From Symbiodinium kawagutii (Eukaryota > Sar > Dinophyceae > Suessiales > Symbiodiniaceae), in contig VSDK01011470.1 in NCBI GenBank assembly GCA_009767595.1, positions 283,554 to 347,553 of the forward strand: a stretch of DNA of 64,000 nucleotides, read 5' to 3'. The notes beneath the pieces were generated by a model. The model worked only from the letters and a program-made list of their open reading frames with translations. It did not search any database and was not told where the DNA came from. The position numbers and the translations under genes are program-made. Within the stretch, counting starts at the first letter, position 1. Each line of letters starts with the position of its first letter. This document shows positions 55,353-64,000 of the stretch, piece after piece.

Positions 55353-56320
55353 GTAGCCGCGGCGAGGATCCAAATCATCGAAGCGGTGATTCCCATTTTC
55401 GTGGCTCGATGGAAATTCCGCTGGCTTGTTCCGGACCTTGGTGAAAGCGGTGCTGAGACGGCAGTCAGACACGCTAGTTGTCTAAGTAATCTTCTACCCA
55501 CAAATCATCCCCAAATTTGTTTTGGATGATCAATTTGACGAAGACATAAAATTGATCATGAAGTCTTCAGATGAAGTATTGACATTGGCAGCTTTTGATA
55601 CTTGGCCATGAAGGTCTCAGGATCAGCCCAGCGTGGCTGACTAGAGGGCCTTTTTTGACATCCGGAAAGGAGATGTTGGTCGCAGAATCTTTCAAGAAGC
55701 TATGATCTTGGGAGAATTTTGGAGATCTCAGGACGTCAGGTTAGGAAATACCGCTCCTCTTGGTACTTTTTTTCAACTCATTCCATGAAAGTTATGAAAT
55801 GTTTCAGCTTGCACCATTCGTGAGTTTTTGATTTCTCAGGTTGCCTCCTGCCTGGCGTTTGATTTATGCAACAGAGTCACTTACTATCATTCAGGCACAA
55901 ATGACTAGTAGTAAATGATAACTACAACAAACTATTGACATAGTCATTTACTGTCATCCAGTTATCCATAGTAGTTTTGTTGTTAGAATGGAATGTCTTC
56001 AGGCATTCTTCAGGACACCTTCATCTCAGATGCCACCCAAAGGCATTGGCATTCTCGTGGTGGCGTTGTAGTTGAAAGACAGTCATTGCGCTTCGGAAAT
56101 TCAGGGTTTCCATGGCGGGTGACTCTGGTCAGTATTCATGGCTATGAAATGCCACAAGTAATCAACAACTACCCACAACAAACTGTTTGGTGCTGCACAT
56201 TACTGTTTTTTTGCCAAGGGCCAAGGGCCTTGTTATTGATTAATCATGGTTTTATTACTACAGCAATTCGTAGTTCGTCAAGCATCAGCAATAATGGTCA
56301 ACAATAATAGCTAACCGCTC

Positions 56321-56377
56321 NNNNNNNNNNNNNNNNNNNNNNNNNNNNNNNNNNNNNNNNNNNNNNNNNNNNNNNNN
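56321..56377. other. Assembly gap (57 N)
   Basis: Run of N with CCGCTC on both sides, so a tandem or collapsed repeat may lie in the gap. Confidence 0.99.
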
Positions 56378-57454
56378 CCGCTCTTCTTGCATGTCAATAT
56401 TAGCGCTGGCAATGGCTAATGATGGCAAGTTAGGGCCATGAAGCGACTGGTCATTCACGGTCATTCATCAGCCGTTGCCAATCGCTGGATGTCAAGCTGC
56501 CCAGGTCGCTTTCCGCCCACTCAGTGGGCAGAATGGCTTGGGGTCGAGTCCTAAGCACCCTCAACAGCTGAAGCTTAGATAGAGAGCTAAGGCTATGACT
56601 AGGCTATGGCTCAATATGGGGGTTTGTCAAAATGGGAGCCTCCCAAAATGGTGGGTTGATAGATTACAACTATGGATGTAAATGGTCAATAAAGGATGAT
56701 TTAGGGGTACCCCAAGTTTGAACAATACCCATATTGCTTGTTGGTGGATGGTCACTGGTCGTTGATAACTCAGTGGTTAATCAATCATCATAGTTGTGCA
56801 TTTGCGGGGGTCATCCAACTGGCTCAGATGGATTATTCTTACAATCTGTTTGCACCTGTGTTTGGTTTGTAGGAATAATTCCATGCATTCAGAATGGATA
56901 GGAACTGAACCATGTTTGTTCAACTTGGAACAAACTTCAAGTTTTTGGAATACCATATTTCATGGCCTCGGGGAACCATGCATTTAGTTCCTGAAGACTC
57001 CAATTTCAGAACCACAACCGCTGATAGTCAGCTCCTGGCAGATCTGACAGCTGGTGATCTATGGCATGGTTTGCGTTCTGAAAGATGTAGGTTGGCGAGG
57101 CCAACTCCGAATTAATGGAAGTCAGTCTCAATCAAATTCAGGTAATTCAGTAATGGGAGTTGGTACTTCAATCCAAATCTAGTGTCGCAAAAAGATGCAA
57201 AAAGCTACTTCTACGCTTGCTTTCACTTCACTTCACCCTTGAGAATTCATCATGCGGGCGAAACAGTTCAACATAGTTCAACAGCACCCCGAGCTCTTGA
57301 TAGTGGTATCATGACATTGTGTACTGAACCCATTCAATTCAGCATGAACTAACCATCAACCATCAATCAACCATCAATTAACCACTGGTTGGGGGTTTTA
57401 GACATTTTCATGTTCCCTATGATTTTGGTTGATCAACAAGCCTGCTTTTCACAG

Positions 57455-57588
57455 AGGTTGTAACCACCACCCAGACCATGCTCGATGACACAACCCACGG
57501 ACTGACCCGCATCGTTCGCTTGGTACCGGATGCCACAGTGAGGTGGGGGAAGACCTTTATCGCCGGCCTCATCTTGTGGCTGGGCTGA
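57455..57588 (+). CDS. Candidate exon, possibly C-terminal
   Basis: After CTGCTTTTCACAG it reads TMLDDTTHGLTRIVRLVPDA then TVRWGKTFIAGLILWLG and a stop. A donor ACA|GTGAGG inside is an alternative end. The minus strand is also open, so strand is a judgement from composition and acceptor quality. Confidence 0.35.
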
Positions 57589-58156
57589 CCGGGGTGCAAC
57601 AACGGGGTGGGGATGGTGAGGTAGTTTGATAAAGCCGAAACTGAGTAACTCATAGAAAGCCTCATGAGGTTGGTTCACCAACCCTTGGGAAAGTTTGCAG
57701 GAAACCTCTGGAAACCCGATTTTCCTCATTGATTTTCCTCATATTATATTTTATGTTTTAGCAGCCATTTCTGCACCAAAATATCTCGGTACACGGCGGT
57801 TCGGCAGTGATCTGTGACCCTGCAGTGGAGAGTGCCAACTCCAAGGGCTGTGTGGGATCTACAACTTCTGATGTGTTCAACTGGTTCTTTGTTGTGGTTG
57901 ACCTGGGACTGCGCAACGATCGAAACAATTTGACACATGGATCATGATGATGGTTGGCAGATTCCAATCCAAGACATGTCCAACCCATCAAGTCGCGCAG
58001 CTCTGAGGAAGTACCTCCTCTATGAGATCACCCTCTTTCTAGCCGAAGGAGTGTGGCATCCAAGGGCTGCGAGGAGCAGATTGCGCTTGCTGGCGGCCTC
58101 CCTGGTGGTAGCAACTCGTGGCAGCAACTCGTGGCAGCAACTCGTGGCAGCAACTC

Positions 58157-58263
58157 TGTACATATCGACTTGCTGGATGTATGCGTGACGTTTCTGTGGC
58201 AACCCTGGTAGTAGAAAGCTATGTACATATCGACTTGCTGGATGTATGCGTGACGTTTCTGTG
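58157..58263 (+). repeat. 42-bp direct repeat pair
   Basis: Perfect copies at 58157-58198 and 58222-58263 (starting TGTACATATCGACTTGCTGG). Immediately upstream, 58105-58155 holds a 13-bp tandem repeat (GCAACTCGTGGCA). Confidence 0.92.
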
Positions 58264-58765
58264 AATCTGCAGAAGCCACTCATATTTGAAGGGAAATCAT
58301 TACCTAGTGAATCCTAGTGAAGTGGTAACAATGGGAATGGTTTTTCAATATGAACCTCCCCTGATTGTCATTACAACTATGGCGGTGATGAGATATTGCA
58401 GGATTATCACCAAGAACACTCTTCATCATCATGAGACTAGACAATCATTCTCGCATGATCAACTTACACAACAGGATTACAACTAATGACTAAGAATCAT
58501 GGAACAAGATTGTATTATCGTTTCTATAGTCGCCATTAAACACTGCATTGACCTTTGATGACCTTTGTAAATCAAGCATTATTTGCCAACAATAGCCCTT
58601 ACGATGAAGCACCGTCAATATCCGTTAATCCGTATGAATGAGTATTGTATGATTACAATAGTTATATATTATAAAACTATATTAACCATCACTGATGAAC
58701 CATCATTCGCCAATATTCACCCGTACCCACAAATGAACCACAACAATTGACAATGAACCACTCAT

Positions 58766-58866
58766 TGGGTGTTTCTCAAAATAGAGATACCCGCAGTTCT
58801 CATCCTTTATCAACCAGTCTTACGAATAGATTGAATAGATGGGGTTCCCTATTTTGAGAGACCACC
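58766..58866. mobile_element. Palindromic short element, family 1
   Basis: GGGTGTTTCTCAAAATAGAG start and TTCCCTATTTTGAGAGACCACC end, AT-rich core. Complete inverted ends. Confidence 0.65.
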
Positions 58867-59080
58867 ATGTATAACTTTCAAACAATACAGTATATAGTTA
58901 AGCACAAATTAATTAAGTACAGTCTATAGTTGACCATCATCAACCACTATACTCAACCACCGTTACTTAACCACTAAGCGACCTGTTTACCACTACCCCG
59001 GCAAGGTGCTGCAGTCCAGATGCTGGGGTCGAGTTGCAGGTGCCTGATGGAGTTGTGCTGGTCCAAAAAAATCTGGGGCG

Positions 59081-59228
59081 GTTGGGTTCTCAAAATTGGG
59101 AGCCCCAAGAGATCCCTGGTTTATTTGGAGAAATGTATCATCTATTGCCATAAATGGTTGGCTTATTACTAATAAATGGTTGATAGACTGGATGATGACA
59201 GGGGTGCCCCTATGTTGAGAAACCGCCA
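59081..59228. mobile_element. Palindromic short element, family 1 (long or nested copy)
   Basis: It begins GGTTCTCAAAATTGGGAGCC and ends GGGGTGCCCCTATGTTGAGAAACC. It is longer than other copies and is followed within 60 bp by another right-hand end (TTTTGGAGAAACTCCC near 59326-59341), suggesting nesting. Confidence 0.5.
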
Positions 59229-59600
59229 TTGGATTAGATTTGGGGAACAATGGGAGAACTTCATAACGATGGTTTATCATCTATATCGATTATTCAAAAG
59301 AAATTGGATGATTTTGGGGGTACTATTTTGGAGAAACTCCCATATGAGCAATGGTCAAAAGATGCGTCATATGAATTAGTGTTACAGTGGCCGTTGTATC
59401 ACATTACTCGGGGTTTATTGTGGGGAGCAGGGGACCTTGAGGAGCGATACTTCTGAAATAGATGAGCATAGAATCAGTACCATGCTTTGACCGTCCCACA
59501 TATTCTGGCTGTCGTCAATATCAACCATCCAAAAATGGACCAGTTTGGGCATTCTTGGGACCTTCACTTGGTGAACAGGATATTGACCCACAGCCATAGC

Positions 59601-59722
59601 CATATGGCAGTGGGTCAAAACCCTGTACCCCTGGTTCCCCCGTCATTAACCATTTTTTTTCCTATAAAATTGTTGGTTATTATCCCCATTAGTTGGTTGA
59701 TTAATATTGACCCATAGCCATA
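59601..59722 (-). mobile_element. Palindromic short element, family 2
   Basis: Minus-oriented copy: CATATGGCAGTGGGTCAAAA start, TTGACCCATAGCCATATGGC end. Extra GACCCACAGCCATAG just upstream suggests a nested or partially duplicated end. Confidence 0.65.
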
Positions 59723-60822
59723 TGGCTATGGGTCATGACCAACAGTCCCGAGTTTATGGTTGAAGAATTCAACAGTTGGACGAGTGCAGGATCGATGCGA
59801 ACAGCCAGGGTGCAGGGTCATGACCCATGGCCGCCATGGGTGCGGTCTACCAACTAAAGTGAGCGTAACAATTGGATAGTATGGCATAACACACACACAA
59901 AACTATATTTAATGAATCGTTAAGTTGTTGATTGTTAGAACATGCTTCATAGCTGTCAACTACCATGTTAGAAAAATCACTGGGAATTGATGTATGTTTT
60001 CTTGCTACCACGGTTGGGCTCAAATGGTTGCCCTTGTTGTGAGTTTGTGCATATGTGTGAAATGTTCAAGAGGGAATTGGCAGGAATTATGAGGGATTTT
60101 GGAGGTATGATGTTTGCTACACATAAACTACCATTGCTCAAAAACACACCGTATCAAAGAAGCAGAGTACAAGGACTTTTTGACTTGTTATGTTGGTCCT
60201 TAAAAAGGCTTCATAGTTGATGCGTTGGTTGTTGCTGGAACTGGTTCATGGTTGATTTGTTGGTTGCCAAAAAATGGTTCATAGTTGATATGCGGGTTGT
60301 CAAAAAAGGTTCATGGTGGAAAACCTGCTAGTATTTTGAGCAATGATGGTGTTATCTAAGCAATCGATTATTGTTTGTTGAAAGATGGTTTAACGGTTTA
60401 CAATGGCTAATGTTACCAGACCGAACATGTTGATTGCCATAATTTTTATGCATGCAAGTGTTCAAGTGGTTTGGAGCCATGGGCTGCTGGCACATACTTG
60501 ATGCTATTATACCTACATGGCTATGACATCCCTACTGGCTCAACCCATTGGCTTAACCTGGATCCCTACTGGTTTAAACTACATGGCTATGACACACTAC
60601 CTGTTTTGCCTTCCTGACGTTTGTAGCCTCCAGCCTCAGCAACTTGCACTTCCCAAGAGATGCACACCTTGGAACAGAATATTCCAAATGAGAGGAGTTG
60701 ATAATGATTAGCAATGGTTAACAATAGCATTGCTGGTTAGTAACAGTTGGGTTCATATTTAATGATTTTAATGGTTGATAATGGCTCACTGATAACCAAT
60801 AATGGTTCAACAATTACTAGTT

Positions 60823-60921
60823 GGTGGTTTCTCAAACCATAGGGGACCCAAATCATCCAGTTTATTGACCATTTCTAGTAATAAACCATCCAGAGGGGTC
60901 GCCAATTTTCAAGAAACACCC
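60823..60921. mobile_element. Palindromic short element, family 1
   Basis: GGTGGTTTCTCAAACCATAG start, core AAATCATCCAGTTTATTGAC, and CAATTTTCAAGAAACACCC end. Confidence 0.65.
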
Positions 60922-62483
60922 ACATAGGGACTTCTTTTTTACATAACCACCTCTCCAGGAATATTGAACTGCATGTGCGACCCATGCGAAACAACGCGAA
61001 ACATACCCCCGAGACACCCCGCAAGGGTCGATCATTTGGAGAACCTCCCACGTAGATAAATGAATACATTTGTATATAGATCGAGTCAACAATATCTATC
61101 GGAATGAACCTTGGAAAAGAGATGAAAAGAGTTTGTTCAGAAAAGATGTCCAGGATCCGCAGGACCTGAGCCGCTGGTGCTGCCAGGTTTTTTTCAGTTC
61201 TTGAGCTTGTGGGTCCACGCCAATCGCATGTTCCGCGCCGGGGGCCCTCAGAAATCTAAATGCTATTTCTCTCTGTGAAATTGGCGGCCTTTCTCAGTCG
61301 CAAATGGTCATGAAACATCTAACCGTGTTCCGCGCAAGCCCATGCACTGTGCTTGAAGCGATAGGCAGGTATGTGTGTGGCCTACAAAGCAAGACGTCGA
61401 TCCTAGGATCATTTGACGATTTGGATTCAGCTAGATTCAGGGTATCTTTACAGGTTAACCAGCTGCCACTGAGGACATGTTCATCTCAGGCGGATGGGTT
61501 CAAGGGCGATGGTCGGTCAAACCAGCGGATTCACAGAGTTTTTGGGCACAAGATGCATCACTCTCCAGCCACTGGAAATGGCATATCTCAAGGAAAGGAA
61601 CACCACTTGGCATCCGATTTGGCATCCGATTTGGCGACCTGCTGCAGCGGTGCCATCGCTGCCAGGATTCATCTTGTGCACTTTGTTCCCATTCGTGATG
61701 CTTGATACCTTCAACGCCATGCTATGTCGTGGGTAGGGTGCTGAGATGGCCATGCATCAAAATTGCTTCGGTTTCACCATGGCACATCATGTGCTGATTC
61801 AAGAATTGGTATGAGTTTGTGTTAAGCTCCAGCAAACTGGCCCAGAATTAGAAAATCCGTTATTGATAATGGCTTGCGTGGTTTTTTGCCATTTTATCTG
61901 TAGAAGTGGTGATTTTCAGCTTCCAGGTAAGTTTGCCAGAGGGTAATGCACGTAAATGGTGGTACCCCAAAGATTTCTGAATACACGTAAGGGCAGGGCC
62001 TTTCCAAGATCCACTGAGTGCTTTCGGGCGCCAACCCTGGCAGAAAGTGATTCGGACAGAGTCTGGAACAACTTACTATTTGTCACCGTCCATGCGTCAC
62101 ATCTAAAATTGAACAATTATACAAAAAGATTTGTTGCCGCCACCACCACCATCATCATCATCATCGTCATCATCTTCATCATCCATTACTGTTCCTTAAT
62201 GATGGTCTTATGTCTTATCCCATCATATCCCCATTAAGTAGTTCAGCAACGACTACATGTTTTTCTATTCACTCTTCAAAGCCTTCTACGCCTCTAATCT
62301 CAGTTACATCCCCAGCAGGCAAAAGAGACACCTCACGTATGAATCGTATTCACACATACAAACCAGACCGAAACTGCTTGTTGTGAGCTCTCACTGCTGT
62401 TTGCAGTTCAGCAATGCTTCAGCTTCCAAAGTGGCTAGATCCTTTATCTCACGGATAAGGATATTTTTTGCTTTCTCTTTCAG

Positions 62484-62718
62484 GGCAGTTCCAGGTGCTG
62501 ATTTTTCTTTCATATCCATCCGCAGTCAGTTCCTGGTGTCACAACTGTTGGCATCACTGACCACCGCGTTGGCATCACTGACTACCGCGTTGGCAGCGCT
62601 GAGGTGCAGCCTTCACAATTTGTTGATCTATCGCGATCCCGGACACTTAGCGAAAGAGGCCGCGGTGATTCATTACACCGAAGAGGAGTCTGAGGACGAG
62701 GAGCGGAGCACGTCGTGA
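62484..62718 (+). CDS. Candidate terminal exon with acidic C-terminus
   Basis: It follows TTTTTTGCTTTCTCTTTCAG. The frame reads SQLLASLTTALASLTTALAA (a 21-bp tandem duplication in frame), later DPGHLAKEAAVIHYTEEESE and a stop at 62716-62718. No domain is recognised. Confidence 0.4.
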
Positions 62719-63056
62719 AGCGTTGAGAAGAGCTTCACCTGACTGGATGGCTCAGATGGGTGGTCAACCCTTGATATATGGCTAGTGAACATGGAAATCA
62801 GAAGAGGTTGGGACTTTTTGGAGCTTCACCTTTCATGAAATTGGACCCAAAGATCAAGTCATCATTCGAAAGCACTGATTTTGGACAAAGATGGTTCTGC
62901 CTATACGCAGCTCCATTCAGACTGTATTTGTTCACCGTTCAGACGGTTTTTATCCATTGGTACTGCAAGAGAATATACATGAGCACCCGACAAAATTATC
63001 GTCAATTACTTTCTTATTCGTGCAATCATTGGCTGAGAAAAGTAGTGAAAACCCCC

Positions 63057-63146
63057 AAAAGCGAGTAGGTCCGACTGAAAAGCGAGTCCATTTTGCTCTA
63101 ACAAAGACCCCGCAAAAGCGAGTAGGTCCGACTGAAAAGCGAGTCC
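63057..63146 (+). repeat. 33-bp direct repeat pair
   Basis: Copies at 63057-63089 and 63114-63146 (AAAAGCGAGTAGGTCCGACT start). Each copy itself contains AAAAGCGAGT twice. Confidence 0.9.
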
Positions 63147-63469
63147 TCCCCAAATGATGGTCACCCAAACAAGTAATTTCGTCCGCTGCTCACATGAAGA
63201 AGTTCCTTCCACCATTCAGATTTACGCCAATGCTACACCGCCTACACAATCCAAAGTTATCCTCGATGGTCAATGCTCGGCATGCAGGAGCGTGCAGGTG
63301 GAAGGCAGTGGGGGGCCCCTGGGGGGCTTGTATTTTGCAGACTGTTGAATTTCTATGGAAGATTGAGAATTCGGGCTTGGGGAGTCTGGATCTATGTAAA
63401 AACCAGTGGATCAGTGGATCGCTGCAAGTTTGCTCTGCGCCTGACTTGATTGGACCCTTCCAAACTACT

Positions 63470-64000
63470 TCTTCTTGTTGAATCCTCTTTCTTTTGAGCT
63501 TTCTTTTGTTTCTTCTTCCTCTGCCTTCTCATAGGTCCTATCCCTTTCTCGTTTGTTTTTATTCCGAGGGTTTTGTTATTGTTATCCTTATATTCCTAAT
63601 TACTGTACCTGTTTTGTCCTTTCTTTGGTCATTGTTATTTCCCTTCATGATTGTTTTGCATCTTTTTCTTTGAACTTTTGTGGCTCCTGTTTTTTTGCTT
63701 CTTGTATAATTTCTTTCCCTTTTTGTCATCTCATAGTTTTCCACTACAGCTGAGAGCTGGTTTGTTCTCTTTTGTTACTTTCTTCTTCTCAAGTTTCAGC
63801 AATCTTTTATTTTCTGTCTTGGTTTTCTTATTACTGGTTTCCTTTTGTGTTAAGAAGTTGTTTTGCTATGTTTTGCTGCGTCAAATCTTTTTTGGGCTTG
63901 TCCTTGTTTTGTTACCCTCCTCATCCTGTATGGTTTCTTCTTCTCCATTGTTACGGCTGTTTACAACTAGGCGCTCATGTGTTTTCCAATTTTTAGGTTT
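63470..64000 (+). other. T-rich, TTTTCTT-dominated tract
   Basis: About 530 bp in which T and C dominate the plus strand (runs of CTTTCTTTT, TTGTTTT), quite unlike the rest of the window. I see no gene in it. Confidence 0.7.

Larger units (their letters stand above)
58300..61100. other. Region of short elements without assigned genes
   Basis: AT-rich sequence holding family 1 and 2 elements; I see no exon I would defend. Confidence 0.5.

Noticed and set aside
62101-62190. CATCAT-rich stretch as coding
   Set aside because: Simple (ATC)n repeat.

Overview
The window looks like nuclear DNA of a dinoflagellate, most likely a Symbiodiniaceae-type draft assembly. The evidence is: very small exons lost in AT-richer, repeat-filled introns; homology-supported introns whose 5' ends are GC or GA as well as GT; a dinoflagellate-style retroelement carrying a C5-methyltransferase-like domain; a 12-nt match to the 3' end of the dinoflagellate spliced leader; and two runs of N. 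No rRNA, tRNA, CRISPR or prokaryotic-type operon is visible. Nearly all long open frames outside the retroelement are shadows or chance frames. The real coding signal is in short exons that had to be read by hand.

Layout. 1-4816: a retrotransposon, 5' end cut by the window edge, with a zinc-finger fragment, an in-frame TGA, a 1203-residue methyltransferase-like/DUF4326/reverse transcriptase/RNase H ORF, and a ~202-bp sequence repeated twice in its 3' tail. 5053-16316 (+): a proposed multi-exon gene of unknown function, ending in an acidic, Pro-rich C-terminal part. 16317-25572: many exon-like GC-rich blocks whose strand I could not settle; some are probably the N-terminal exons of the next gene. 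25573 to about 55352 (+): a 1,3-beta-glucan (callose) synthase gene, recognised exon by exon from the conserved order of FKS/callose synthase motifs. 55353-64000: scattered candidate exons, a candidate acidic C-terminal exon at 62484-62718, and a T-rich tail.

Introns are crowded with two families of ~100-120 bp palindromic (terminal-inverted-repeat) elements, several minisatellites and trinucleotide arrays. The glucan synthase is an integral membrane enzyme making beta-1,3-glucan from UDP-glucose. The retroelement and short repeats are the mobile fraction around it. Exon boundaries were chosen by eye from splice dinucleotides, reading-phase agreement and motif order, and need transcript support.
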